Source: Lachnospiraceae bacterium M18-1
GTDB taxonomy: Bacteria > Bacillota > Clostridia > Lachnospirales > Lachnospiraceae
Direction of reading: 5' to 3'
NCBI GenBank assembly: GCA_000403295.2
Contig: KE159605.1
Span: forward strand, 1,273,409 to 1,337,408
DNA: 64,000 nucleotides
Positions 26,286 through 35,728 of the stretch are shown here, piece by piece; within the stretch, counting starts at the first letter, position 1, and each line of letters starts with the position of its first letter. Made by a program: the position numbers and the translations under genes. The notes beneath the pieces are model-generated. The model did not search any database, had not been told where the DNA came from, and saw only the letters and a program-made list of their open reading frames with translations.

Positions 26286-26326
26286 GAGGCATTGACGATT
26301 CCGTAAAATAATCAATGCCTTTTTTG
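26286..26326. terminator. Hairpin of the GACAC/GCATTG family between ligase and 233-residue gene
   Basis: Stem ggcattgacgatt / aataatcaatgcc, closely related to the terminator of the repeated leaders. A T run is present on the plus strand and only a weak one on the minus strand, so it may end the ligase transcript inefficiently or mark a decayed leader. Confidence 0.5.
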
Positions 26327-26354
26327 TTCTTTCAATAATGATTCCCTGCTTTGC

Positions 26355-28358
26355 CTATGCAATCATATCCAAAAATTCTGTTTCTGAAAGAATTGTTATC
26401 CCAAGCGACTGCGCTTTTGCCAGCTTACTTCCCGCTTTTTCGCCGCAGATCAGATAATCCGTATTCCTGCTGACCGAGCTGCCCGGTTTCCCTCCAAGCT
26501 CATATATTTTTGAATTAATTCCATCACGGGTAAAATTCATAAGCTTCCCCGTGGCAACAATCGTACAACCTTGAAATGGATTTTTAGAACTTACAGGTTT
26601 TTCCTCTGCCGCTTTGTTCTCCACAGTCCTAAAATTCATTTCCATCTGCAAATTTCTCCATAAACTCAGATTATCTTCGTCCGCAAACCATGTGTGTATA
26701 TTCCGGTTCAGGGTATCTCCGAAATCTTCCAGCTTTGAAAAATCATAGTTTCCGGCAGCCGCCTTCTCAAACCTATTAAGACTCCCTTCAAACACTTCAC
26801 ACAATACCCTGCTCTTTGTCCTGCCTACCATCGGGATATCCATTGCAGTCAGATAATGGATAAAATCCGTATTCCTGCTCTCATTGATCGCCGTCCAAAG
26901 CTTTTCATAAGATTTTTCTCCATATCCTTCCAAAGCAATCATCTCTTTCCGATATCTGTCTAAATGGTAAATGTCCTGGAATGAGGTAAGCCATCCGCGC
27001 TCCAGAAAGCGTCGCAGATTTGACTCGGAAAGCCCGGATATGTCCATTGCTTTTTTCGCTACAAAGTGGACATACTTCTTCAGAATCTGGCTGTCGCATT
27101 CCAGATTGTCACAATGAAGCGTCTCCAAAACTTTTCCTTTATTCGTTCTCCCTTTCCGTATCCTTGTAGGGCTGCCACAGCAGGGACATTGAACCGGATA
27201 CGTGTCATAGTAGAATCCCCGGTCAAGATTATCCTCTATATGTGGAATGATCATATTCCGCTTTGAAACCAAAATACGGCATCCGGGAACCAGCTCCAGA
27301 TTTTTGATGAAAGACAGATTATGAAGTGATGCCCTTGAAACATCCGCGCCGTCAATCTCCACTGGGTCAAATACCGCAACCGGCGCCAGGTCTCCAGACC
27401 TGGAAGGCGTCCATTCGATTTCCTGCAGTGAGGTTTCATAAGTTTCATCTTCAAATTTGTAAGCAAGCCCGTCCTTATAGTGATGCCCTGTCCTGCCGCA
27501 TTTTGCAGAGTGACTAAGGCTGTCGTAAATGAGAACCAGGCCGTCTATGGGTAATTCCTTTTCTCTTGCAACGGCCACTAGCTTTCCGATCTGCTCACTA
27601 AGCTCTTTCTCACTGTATCTTCCCGCTTCCAACCATACATAAGGGCATATATCAAATCCCAAAGCCGCAAGCTGCATCAGTTTAAACTCCCGGCTGTCAA
27701 CGCCCTCTCCTCCATCCAGTCCTTCTAATACATTGAACGGAATAAAATTGATATGCCTTCCTTTGCACACTTCCGGATTCAGATTACGGGCAGACCCGGA
27801 AGCCAGGTTACGAGCATTTTTATATGGTTCTCCATTTCCATCCCGGATCGTATCCTTTAACTGCAGGAAAACATTCTTGTAGATAAATGCCTCCCCAACT
27901 GCAACAAGTCTTTCCTTATAGCTGATCGTAAGAGGAACATTTTCAAATGCAGGGATATTGTGGGTTATATCCTCCCCAATATCTCCGTCACCGCGCGTAG
28001 ACGCCTGTACCAGCCTGCCTTCTTCATAAACAAGCTTAACAGTCAGTCCATCCAGTTTCAGCATCAGCAATGTATCCTGGTTTTCCATAAAATCGGCTAA
28101 CTCCTGGATTTGCTTTGTCTTTTCAAGAGAAAGCAATGCCCTTGGATGCCTTACTTTCTTCAATTCACTGACCGGATAATAACCAACGCTCTGTGTTGGG
28201 GAATTGGAAAATACAATACCAGACTCCTTTTCCAGTTCTGCCAGACGGTCAAAAAGACGGTCATACTCCTTATCTGTCATCGTTGGCGAATTCCGATTGT
28301 AATAAGCATCCCTCTGTTCGTTCAGTGTCTGTACTAATGTTTTGATTTCCTGTAACAT
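26355..28358 (-). CDS. ligA: NAD-dependent DNA ligase (accessory, element-encoded)
   Basis: Seals nicks in duplex DNA using NAD+. The 667-residue protein has domain Ia at the N-terminus, the adenylated lysine in LMLKLDGLTVKL, nucleotide-binding motifs STRGDGDIGEDIT and DGLVLIYDSL, an OB fold, a four-cysteine zinc finger (CPCCG then CDNLEC), a helix-hairpin-helix region and a C-terminal BRCT domain (NPFQGCTIVATGKLM). Length is normal for LigA. The start at 28358 has AAGGAG upstream. The gene follows the second copy of the repeated leader. Its sequence looks divergent from housekeeping LigA; a role in element replication or repair is inferred. Confidence 0.9.
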   Translation of the reverse strand: MLQEIKTLVQTLNEQRDAYYNRNSPTMTDKEYDRLFDRLAELEKESGIVFSNSPTQSVGYYPVSELKKVRHPRALLSLEKTKQIQELADFMENQDTLLMLKLDGLTVKLVYEEGRLVQASTRGDGDIGEDITHNIPAFENVPLTISYKERLVAVGEAFIYKNVFLQLKDTIRDGNGEPYKNARNLASGSARNLNPEVCKGRHINFIPFNVLEGLDGGEGVDSREFKLMQLAALGFDICPYVWLEAGRYSEKELSEQIGKLVAVAREKELPIDGLVLIYDSLSHSAKCGRTGHHYKDGLAYKFEDETYETSLQEIEWTPSRSGDLAPVAVFDPVEIDGADVSRASLHNLSFIKNLELVPGCRILVSKRNMIIPHIEDNLDRGFYYDTYPVQCPCCGSPTRIRKGRTNKGKVLETLHCDNLECDSQILKKYVHFVAKKAMDISGLSESNLRRFLERGWLTSFQDIYHLDRYRKEMIALEGYGEKSYEKLWTAINESRNTDFIHYLTAMDIPMVGRTKSRVLCEVFEGSLNRFEKAAAGNYDFSKLEDFGDTLNRNIHTWFADEDNLSLWRNLQMEMNFRTVENKAAEEKPVSSKNPFQGCTIVATGKLMNFTRDGINSKIYELGGKPGSSVSRNTDYLICGEKAGSKLAKAQSLGITILSETEFLDMIA

Positions 28359-28433
28359 ATTTTTTGCCGCTCCTTTCTTTTTTGGGTTGAGTGAAAATTT
28401 GTCCTTCTTTCTGACGAAGTCTCTGTTTAAACA

Positions 28434-28626
28434 CAAAAAAGACACTGATTATTCCATAAAAATAATCAATGCCTTTCTGCATTTTAAACATAATGGCAGA
28501 ATAAATCTGCAAAAATTGGGGGTTCTAATCACTCTACTTAGAACAAAAGTTTCTTAATTCCTCCTGTATCTTGGAATTATAAAGATATATCACAATCATT
28601 CTATATATAAAAATATTATCTGTCAA
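28434..28626 (-). promoter_or_regulatory. Promoter plus structured leader and terminator (copy 2 of 3), upstream of ligA
   Basis: Minus strand: -35 TTGACA (28621-28626), 17-bp spacer, -10 TAGAAT (28598-28603). The leader contains a stem-forming TTGTTCTAAG...TTAGAAC segment, a second short stem (GCAGA...TCTGC) and a terminator with arms GGCATTGATTATT / AATAATCAGTGTC followed by TTTTTT (28434-28473). The ligA start is about 75 nt beyond. Transcription reaching ligA must pass this terminator. Confidence 0.75.
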
Positions 28627-28667
28627 TAGGTGATTTTCATCTACAGACATATATAAAACACTAAAAT

Positions 28668-29912
28668 TTAAGATATCCAATTTATTGTTTGTTTATCTTC
28701 CATTCGTTTTTGATGTACAAAGCATATTTTTTGCGGAACAGAATTAACCATGTCAATAAATTTATTCTGACCCAGCATTTTAACAAGATTGGCAATTTGT
28801 TGAGTTTGCTGTTGTTTTTCATAATAAAATATGGTAGTCTTAACGCCTTCCCTATCAATTAAATCCTTAATAACATCCTTATCTGTTATATCTAAGGAAT
28901 GACCAAAGATATAAACATTATTTACTAATCCTCTGCTATTATCTTCATTTGTTGGATATTTTCTTAACTTATATGCAATGTCATCCATTTTAGCAATCCA
29001 ATCACGATAATAAAATCCGGTTTCATTTATGATTCTCTGTGTAAATTTTTTGTAAATGTTGTAATTAGTATATTTATCTTTTTCATCTGGCTTATAATAT
29101 TCATCAATTCCAAGAACCATATTATTGTCAAGAGATTCCGAATTTCTTGTTTCTCCATGCAAATAATGAATATCTTTTGTTCCTAAACGATAATTATTAA
29201 CATAAGTATGAGTGTAATTGAAGCATAATACAGCAACTGGTTTTGCATCAATAATGTCTTGTGAAATTTTTGTGATATGTATCTTTTCTACACACTCGAT
29301 TAAATAAATTTCTATACATCGTATTAAACGTCTTAAATCTGCATATGATTTATCCAAAAAATCACGAAATGTCGGCTTATACTCTTTAGGTTTTCTATTC
29401 TCCATCAAAAATTTATCGAATTTAAGAACAGTAAAAAAAATATTTGCCTTTTCATCTTCACTTGTTACTGGTCTTTTGAATGGAAGATATAAATTTTGTT
29501 CTTCTCTATCAATCAATTCAACAATTTGACTAATTTCCGTCTCAAAATCTATCCAATTAATCCCCTTCATTTTTCCTTGTGAATAAATATTCCATAAATA
29601 ATTGTACCAAACATTATCTTTAAGATTATCATATATTTCTTGGATTAAAGAATTTGTATTGGTAAAATCTGTCTCTATAAATCTACTGTTTTCACTTCGC
29701 TCTGTTTGTCTTGTATCAAACGCTTTTTCTATGTATTTTAATATATAATCATTTAGCTCGCCATTGCTTAAATGGTTAGATACAAAATCTTCTTTATTTC
29801 CATGATATGTTGACGTTAGTTGTATCTTTTTTAAAAAATTTAATACATCAGAATAAGATGTTGGTAAATCATGTGCCAAATCAAATCCATTTCCTATAAT
29901 TAGTACATTCAT
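28668..29912 (-). CDS. AbiH-family abortive infection protein
   Basis: Phage defence protein of the AbiH family. The 414-residue protein begins MNVLIIGNGFDLAHDLPTSY, the family hallmark, and ends with a region containing YIFGHSLDITDKDVIKDLI, also typical. The gene is AT-rich compared with the conjugation genes. It is the downstream member of a defence cluster with the HamA/HamB-like genes. AbiH mechanism is not established. Confidence 0.9.
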   Translation of the reverse strand: MNVLIIGNGFDLAHDLPTSYSDVLNFLKKIQLTSTYHGNKEDFVSNHLSNGELNDYILKYIEKAFDTRQTERSENSRFIETDFTNTNSLIQEIYDNLKDNVWYNYLWNIYSQGKMKGINWIDFETEISQIVELIDREEQNLYLPFKRPVTSEDEKANIFFTVLKFDKFLMENRKPKEYKPTFRDFLDKSYADLRRLIRCIEIYLIECVEKIHITKISQDIIDAKPVAVLCFNYTHTYVNNYRLGTKDIHYLHGETRNSESLDNNMVLGIDEYYKPDEKDKYTNYNIYKKFTQRIINETGFYYRDWIAKMDDIAYKLRKYPTNEDNSRGLVNNVYIFGHSLDITDKDVIKDLIDREGVKTTIFYYEKQQQTQQIANLVKMLGQNKFIDMVNSVPQKICFVHQKRMEDKQTINWIS

Positions 29913-29995
29913 CTTTTTCTCTCCATTTCATAATTTGTTTTAGACTACCTGTTTATTATACCGTATATTTCAAAATCAGAATTCACTTTTTAGCA

Positions 29996-32900
29996 CTAAT
30001 TTTCAATCATACTTCTGATTTTATCTTCAAAGTATGCAGGATACTCCTCTAAAAATGACAAAACCTCATTTTGCACGTTTTCATTTTGTTTAATAAGGCG
30101 CAGAATTTCTTTACGGCTTCCTGCTTTGTACTCACTTTCAATAATATCAGAAAGAACCCCGGCTACAAATCGATCACTAAAACCCATTTCGTAGATTGTA
30201 ATAGCACATTGATTTTGCAATCCATATTTTAATCGTTTTGATAACATTTTGAAATTATAATCCAAGTCCATGTCATCACAACTGTAGGATACATTTTCTA
30301 TAATCGCAGCCAGTGTTAAAATGCAGTCATAGCCAAAATAATTATCACAAAGATTAATTGTCTGATTTATGGAAATCAGCTTATATTTGTTTCTTGCTAA
30401 AATCCTGATATCACTGACAATAGCAGCTTCATGAATATCATGATAATTGATGCCCTTAATCCAGTTTAAGCCAACCTCTAATAACAATTCCGGTTTATTG
30501 CAGGCTCTAATCAAAGAATTATCTGTCTGCAACAGCAATGGAAAAATCATTGTCAAAATATCCTCTTCATTTTTGCATGTACAAATCTCAAAAATATGGC
30601 CTTGTACCCACTGTTCAATTTCTATCTCTTTCCTTACCCCTAAAAGTGATTTACTATAGCGATTTCTTTTGTCTGATGTATTCACCACTTTTACAATAAA
30701 GCTTCCAATTAAATCAGTAATATGAAGTAACCGTTCTCTTTCATTTTCTTTTGCCAAATGAAATGCCAAGGTTTCTTCTATGATTTCATGGATAGTTTCT
30801 TTAGCTTCCTCATAGGTGTCTTCCATTAAATAAAACAATAAAAAGCTTTCAATCGCCTCTATATTATTGAGCATTTGATGTACAATAAAATCTGCTTTTC
30901 TATATGTCTCTTCTTTTTCCACTTTCAGATCTTCCAAAAACGAATTCACTGTTTCTGCAAAATCTTCTGACGCATAATGAGTTTCAAATATCTCAATGAT
31001 ACGATTCAGGTATTGCTCCATTTCATCATCTGCGCGGATCCAAGAAAGCAATTCACTTGTGCATGCTTCTGCCTGATTACTATTTAATAATTCTTTGTAA
31101 TTCAGCCATTTCCAATTTTCATAATTAACATTTTTATAGCGATATACATTTGTTTCCGATAAAATAATATTGCCTTCTGTATATATGCCTGCTCTCCCGG
31201 CACGTCCTATCAGATTTTGAAAATCTCGAACCTTGATACGATCCTTCCCCTGATAAATTGTAGGAATAATTAAATAGCGAATAGGAAGATTTACACCCTG
31301 AGCCAACGTAGACGTACATGCCAAAAAACCAATTAATCCCATCTGCATTGCATATTCTACAGAACAACGAATTCCCATAGGAATTCCACCGTGATGAACA
31401 AAGGCACCGATTTTCGCAGCAGAAAAATATATACTATCACTTCCTAGATTCATTGCTATTAACTTTGATAATTTTTCAACTTCCTCTTTTTCTGCACATT
31501 TAATTAGATTGGAAATATCATACCCTCTGTTTGTTATATCCAATATACGGTTCAGAAGCCCATCCGCAGTGTCCTTCCGACCACAAAATATGGCAGTTCC
31601 GCCGTTTATGCATAAATTAATTGCCAGTGCAAGCGCAATATCATTTTTATGTGTGTTTTTGCCATTATTAATTTCTGGAAATACCCTTTCTTTGGTCTCA
31701 CGCTTATGCAATTTAATGTTAACCTGCGTAATAACACGTGGTACATAAAACTCTTCTTCATCTGGATTATCAGGATTAACAAAATAAAGATATGCGTATC
31801 TTTTATTATTTTCCCTATTATATTTTATCTCTGCGATGCTTACAGTTTTTTCGGTTGTCTGTATGGCATTGCTTTTAATTACTTCTCCCTGGCCGTCAGT
31901 AATCCATTCATTGATTTCTTCCGCATTTGGAATAACGGCAGAAATCAATACTTTTTGTGTCTCATCTGTCATATACAGTTTAATCGTGGAAATAAGCAAC
32001 TCATATGTAATGCCACGACTAGAATCATCAAATAAGTGCCCCTCATCAAAAATCATTAGGCCTACATTTGAAAGGATATGAATATTCTGTCTTAAAACGA
32101 ATAGTAATTTTTCTGGTGTAACAATATAAACGCCTTTGTCCCCATCCATTTCGCGATTTCCTAAAATAATATCCATGAAGTCCATTTGCAATACATCCGA
32201 TAGTTCATTAACATGGATACTGTCATCAAAAGAAAATGCCTTTTTTAATTCCTCTGTTATTTCTCTACATAAGGAACGAAACGGAGCTACTACAATTGCA
32301 TAATTAGTTCGCTTGCTCAAAAAAGCAGATAATATAATTAATGCGATTGATTTAGTTTTTCCAGAGCTTGTTGGCATTTGTATCGTTGCTGATGTTCCCC
32401 AAAATACTCCTCTTTTACCTAATTCTCGCTGGGCCTGCCATAACTCTGTGACAAGTGTTCCTTGACTTATGACATTTTTCCATGTTTCAAATTCTATTGC
32501 CGTATACTGCGGCATCAATTCGTAAGCTGAATTTTTTATCTTCAGATAAATTACAGCAATAAGTGCATCCGCAAATAGTACTTCTCTGTCACTGCCTAAT
32601 TCATAGATATATCTTCTGAAGACAGCCAATTCACCATATGCGTCAAATATACCGTTTTCTAAAAAATGATTATAGCTTCTGCATATTTCTGATACTATTT
32701 CGTATTTGCCGTTATATATTACATTTTTATCCCCTTTTAAAATCTGTGTAAGCACAGCATCTATCCCATAAACACCCAAATCTATATCAAAGCTAATGCG
32801 AGAACACAGAACTTGTGAACTACCATTATGATCACACAAATAATAAACAACAGCTCCTAACAGCAAATAGTATTCTTGATCTCCAAAATACAATTTTGAT

Positions 32901-33154
32901 TCTACATATCCATCAAAAAATTTAGCCGCAAAACGCAAATTATCCTGAAAATCTTTATAATCAAATGATTCTCCCTCAATGTTACTAATAATAATATCGG
33001 AAAAATCACCAATGATCGCTATGGCTGAAATGATTAATTGATTTACTGGTTCTTCTGTAGTGCTATGAAGTTCATTTGGGATATGATATTCATACATTTT
33101 AGCCTTGGCACGGATCTTTTTTAAATAATACCGTGAAGTACCCTCAATTAACAT
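29996..33154 (-). CDS. hamB: Hachiman-like HamB helicase (SF2)
   Basis: A 1052-residue superfamily 2 helicase. Visible motifs: Walker A MPTSSGKTKSIAL (about residue 260), VAPFRSLCREI (motif Ia), VTPEKLLFVLR, Walker B MIFDEGHLFDD (DEGH), ISAVIPNAEE (motif III), and the C-terminal RecA fold ending NLIGRAGRAGIYTEG (motif VI). The large C-terminal region has no recognised domain. The start overlaps the HamA-like stop by 7 bp, so the pair is coupled. In Hachiman, HamB senses damaged or phage DNA and releases HamA nuclease activity. The subtype is inferred from gene pair and sizes. Confidence 0.75.
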   Translation of the reverse strand: MLIEGTSRYYLKKIRAKAKMYEYHIPNELHSTTEEPVNQLIISAIAIIGDFSDIIISNIEGESFDYKDFQDNLRFAAKFFDGYVESKLYFGDQEYYLLLGAVVYYLCDHNGSSQVLCSRISFDIDLGVYGIDAVLTQILKGDKNVIYNGKYEIVSEICRSYNHFLENGIFDAYGELAVFRRYIYELGSDREVLFADALIAVIYLKIKNSAYELMPQYTAIEFETWKNVISQGTLVTELWQAQRELGKRGVFWGTSATIQMPTSSGKTKSIALIILSAFLSKRTNYAIVVAPFRSLCREITEELKKAFSFDDSIHVNELSDVLQMDFMDIILGNREMDGDKGVYIVTPEKLLFVLRQNIHILSNVGLMIFDEGHLFDDSSRGITYELLISTIKLYMTDETQKVLISAVIPNAEEINEWITDGQGEVIKSNAIQTTEKTVSIAEIKYNRENNKRYAYLYFVNPDNPDEEEFYVPRVITQVNIKLHKRETKERVFPEINNGKNTHKNDIALALAINLCINGGTAIFCGRKDTADGLLNRILDITNRGYDISNLIKCAEKEEVEKLSKLIAMNLGSDSIYFSAAKIGAFVHHGGIPMGIRCSVEYAMQMGLIGFLACTSTLAQGVNLPIRYLIIPTIYQGKDRIKVRDFQNLIGRAGRAGIYTEGNIILSETNVYRYKNVNYENWKWLNYKELLNSNQAEACTSELLSWIRADDEMEQYLNRIIEIFETHYASEDFAETVNSFLEDLKVEKEETYRKADFIVHQMLNNIEAIESFLLFYLMEDTYEEAKETIHEIIEETLAFHLAKENERERLLHITDLIGSFIVKVVNTSDKRNRYSKSLLGVRKEIEIEQWVQGHIFEICTCKNEEDILTMIFPLLLQTDNSLIRACNKPELLLEVGLNWIKGINYHDIHEAAIVSDIRILARNKYKLISINQTINLCDNYFGYDCILTLAAIIENVSYSCDDMDLDYNFKMLSKRLKYGLQNQCAITIYEMGFSDRFVAGVLSDIIESEYKAGSRKEILRLIKQNENVQNEVLSFLEEYPAYFEDKIRSMIEN

Positions 33155-33948
33155 TTCGCCGCCCTCCTATATAATTCGTTGATTAAATCTTTCAAATTTT
33201 GATTATGAATAATCATTAATTCGAGATTTTCTCCCCCATGATCTTTCGCAACCACATTGACCATATCTTTCGCTATAAATTTACTGCTTGTCAATACAGC
33301 AGTCGCACCATATCGGACCACATACGGTCTATCTGCATAGTTTTGAAATCGTCCGATGAGAGAGGCCTTATCTGCCTGCCCGAAATCTTTTAATTTTCTT
33401 TTTACGGCATTCAATGATTCGGCATATCGCAATATATCTTTCTTGGAATGATCAATAGCATCCTGCAGTCGCTGATACCCTTTTTTTCTACTCTTCGGAT
33501 CTGCCATTCCTTTTACTTCAATCACAAAAACCTCATCTTTGGGAGACTGTTTTCCATGAAGTTTAAACCCCAATACATCACTTCCAGGGGTAGACATATT
33601 ACGATTGGTTTTACGACAGTACCTAGTTCGTGGCACATAATATTTCTTTACAAATTCAATATAATCTGCAACCAGCAATTCAGAGAAATCGCCCACTCTC
33701 GTTGCCGGTCCTGGTTTTATTTTTGTATCAGGAAATACATCATTTATTAAAAATTCTTCTCTCGTCTTTCCAGTATCTTCTATGTCAAAATCCAAATCCT
33801 CCAAAGTTCGATAGTTATTTCTAAAGTGAGCCGCCCACTCATCTAATACCTCATCATTTTCTTCAGCGGCTAAATTAAGCACACTTATTACTTTTCCGTC
33901 CTTTGTATAAAGGATGTTCTCATTTTCATACCAATCAACGTATTTCAT
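33148..33948 (-). CDS. hamA: Hachiman-like HamA effector (DUF1837-type nuclease)
   Basis: A 266-residue protein with a probable PD-(D/E)XK nuclease core: RVGDFSELLVADYIEFVKKY, then NMSTPGSDVLGFKL, then DEVFVIEVKGMADP, giving the D...E-x-K catalytic set at about residues 130-160. The C-terminal segment (QNYADRPYVVRYGATAVLTS) resembles HamA/DUF1837 proteins. It is directly upstream of, and overlapping, the helicase gene. GAGG precedes the ATG. If not Hachiman, the best alternative is a related nuclease-helicase defence pair such as AbpAB. Confidence 0.7.
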   Translation of the reverse strand: MKYVDWYENENILYTKDGKVISVLNLAAEENDEVLDEWAAHFRNNYRTLEDLDFDIEDTGKTREEFLINDVFPDTKIKPGPATRVGDFSELLVADYIEFVKKYYVPRTRYCRKTNRNMSTPGSDVLGFKLHGKQSPKDEVFVIEVKGMADPKSRKKGYQRLQDAIDHSKKDILRYAESLNAVKRKLKDFGQADKASLIGRFQNYADRPYVVRYGATAVLTSSKFIAKDMVNVVAKDHGGENLELMIIHNQNLKDLINELYRRAAKC

Positions 33949-34017
33949 AATTAATATCCTCGTATATAATAAAAATCAATTATTACTTCAACTTCCTATT
34001 CGGTCATTGTTTTTATC

Positions 34018-34062
34018 AATATTGTATCAAGTCTCTAGCGCGACGGCTAGTCCCAGATACAA
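34018..34062. repeat. Nested inverted repeat downstream of HEPN gene
   Basis: ATTGTATC / GATACAAT encloses a second stem CTAG...CTAG. No T run; it may act as a transcript boundary between the HEPN/MNT and Ham genes. Confidence 0.45.
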
Positions 34063-34134
34063 TAATTCCATTACTTTTCCAGATAAAAGGAGTTTTGATT
34101 ATTCAATAGCCAACCAAAACTCCAAATTCTATAT

Positions 34135-34548
34135 TTATTCAATTTTCAAATATTCACTTGCCAGTTTCAATAATCTTTCTGCTGTTTCAATTTGCTGCAC
34201 AGTTACATCTTTCGACGCAATATAAAAAGCATCATAATCACTGACATGGCGTATTTCTTCTGCCTTCACAATCTTTCTTCCCAATTCTTTCGGAAACACC
34301 TCTGTACTGATATAATTTTTATTAAAATACCCCAGCGTATCTTTATGGCGCTTAAAAGCAACTCCTTCTTTTGCAATCACTGCACTTATCGTATGATAAA
34401 TACTGTAGTATGCACGGTTATTTGCTCCTCGATATTGTCCAGCATTAAAAGTAAGATAAGCAGTATCTAAATCCTCTTTAGCCATATGCAATCGGTGCAT
34501 AGCCACATCCATCCTTGTTCCAACATCCATAGAATCAGGCTGCTTCAT
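34135..34548 (-). CDS. HEPN-domain toxin
   Basis: A 137-residue all-helical HEPN protein. Recognisable segments are AKEDLDTAYLTFNAGQYRGA, NNRAYYSIYHTISAVI and the catalytic-type region AEEIRHVSDYDAFY. In HEPN/MNT modules the HEPN protein is a ribonuclease toxin. It overlaps the upstream nucleotidyltransferase gene by 14 bp. The canonical R-x4-6-H motif is not clear, so toxicity is not certain. Confidence 0.8.
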   Translation of the reverse strand: MKQPDSMDVGTRMDVAMHRLHMAKEDLDTAYLTFNAGQYRGANNRAYYSIYHTISAVIAKEGVAFKRHKDTLGYFNKNYISTEVFPKELGRKIVKAEEIRHVSDYDAFYIASKDVTVQQIETAERLLKLASEYLKIE

Positions 34549-34876
34549 AAAGCATCACCCCTTCCCGCTGAACATTCTCATAAAAAGGATAAGCTTTTTC
34601 CCAATGCCTAAAATGCTCTTTATTTTTTACAACTGGCATCATCCAAATTCCATGTGCAACAATATACTCAAATCCCACTTCTGCCAGTTCATCCGAATAT
34701 TTATCTATCTCTTCGTCAGACAAATCCACTAAAATCATAATGTCTATATCTGAATCCACCGTATAATCTCCCCTAGCGTAAGAACCATATAAAATCACAT
34801 TTTTTAAATGATAACCATATATTTTTTGTATTTCAGCAAGATAATCTGATAGTAATGTCTGAATTGTCATGGGCAT
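34535..34876 (-). CDS. MNT-type nucleotidyltransferase antitoxin
   Basis: A 113-residue minimal nucleotidyltransferase with the fold signature LYGSYARGDYTVDSDIDIMI (GSxxRGD...DSDID). In such modules the MNT protein neutralises the HEPN toxin, often by nucleotidylation. It is the first gene of the pair. The ATG has a purine-rich site GAGGAAAG. Confidence 0.88.
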   Translation of the reverse strand: MPMTIQTLLSDYLAEIQKIYGYHLKNVILYGSYARGDYTVDSDIDIMILVDLSDEEIDKYSDELAEVGFEYIVAHGIWMMPVVKNKEHFRHWEKAYPFYENVQREGVMLYEAA

Positions 34877-34971
34877 AAGCTTTCCTCCTCTCTGCCTTTT
34901 TCTAATTACAGTATAATCCTTGCTCTAAAAAAAAACAATGCATACCTCTAGTTTATTGTTATATTCCATTA

Positions 34972-35129
34972 ATAATAGTTACTTTTCACGGGTCAGGAAT
35001 GCGCATAAACTGCGCATTCCGTAAGAACATGATTCAGGAGTGAGGGGCGATTTTTGCACAGCAAAACTTAAATATCGCCCCGAATTGTTGCTATGAGCAG
35101 TCTCCCAGGCCGTGAATAGTAACTAATAA
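34972..35129. repeat. Multi-hairpin palindromic element (about 158 bp)
   Basis: Outer arms are imperfect inverted repeats: aatagttacttttcacgg at the left and ccgtgaatagtaact at the right. Inside are two strong hairpins: ggaatgcgca / tgcgcattcc (34996-35020) and ggggcgat / atcgcccc (35044-35081) with an inner ttttgc/gcaaaa stem. It is non-coding and fills the gap between the defence island and the uvrB relic. It resembles dispersed intergenic palindromes of Lachnospiraceae genomes. Confidence 0.7.
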
Positions 35130-35188
35130 TATAAACTCACAAAAGTTCGCATATAGCTTGTGTTGACTAATAGTCCACCCACCTTCCA

Positions 35189-35728
35189 ATTACACGAATA
35201 AAGTCACCTATCCACTTATTTTCACCACATCCAATCAGTACTATTCTGTCCGTTATGCCACCTCTAAGGACGCATAAATGGACAAATCAGCACCAAATAA
35301 CCCCCCATTTCCACTCCCTTCATAGTAGGACACAAAATACTCCACTGCATTCTCAGGGAACATCTCCTTGAATTCTCCGTATAACTGCGCCGCAAGTGTC
35401 TTGTTGTGGGCGATTACCAGCGTCGGCTTCTGCAATTCCTGAATGACATTCGCCATCGTAAATGTCTTGCCGGAACCCGTAACCCCTAGTAAAGTCTGGA
35501 ATTGATTGCCCTCCTTGAAGCCCTTTACCAGTTCTGCAATGGCCTGCGGCTGGTCGCCTGTGGGCTTGTAGGGGGCTTGTAATTTGAACTCTGGCATATG
35601 AAAACCTCCAATTTGTGACCGAAAAAAGTTTGCCTATTCGCCCGAAATTCGTGTAATTTGAGTTTCGATTCGTGTAAAATGGGCTTGCAAAGCTGGCGAA
35701 TAAGCGTTAAAATAGCAATTACACGAAT
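35189..35728. repeat. Repeated attacacgaat sites (candidate integrase-binding/att region)
   Basis: The 11-mer attacacgaat occurs at 35189-35199 and 35718-35728, and inverted as attcgtgtaat/attcgtgtaaa at 35647-35657 and 35668-35678. The first and last are each followed by gtcac a few bases later. Direct and inverted repeats next to an integrase gene are typical of arm-type binding sites in attL/attR. The uvrB relic lies between them. Confidence 0.55.
35253..35597 (-). pseudogene. uvrB: 5' relic of uvrB
   Basis: The first 90 or so residues are the conserved start of excinuclease subunit Uvr[19 protein letters not shown], the Walker [31 protein letters not shown] and VEYFVSYY. Normal UvrB then continues with the DYYQPEAYVP motif; here the sequence changes to [13 protein letters not shown] and ends. 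A full UvrB is about 660 residues. GGAGG precedes the ATG. The fragment probably marks a recombination junction at the edge of the integrase module. Confidence 0.9.
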
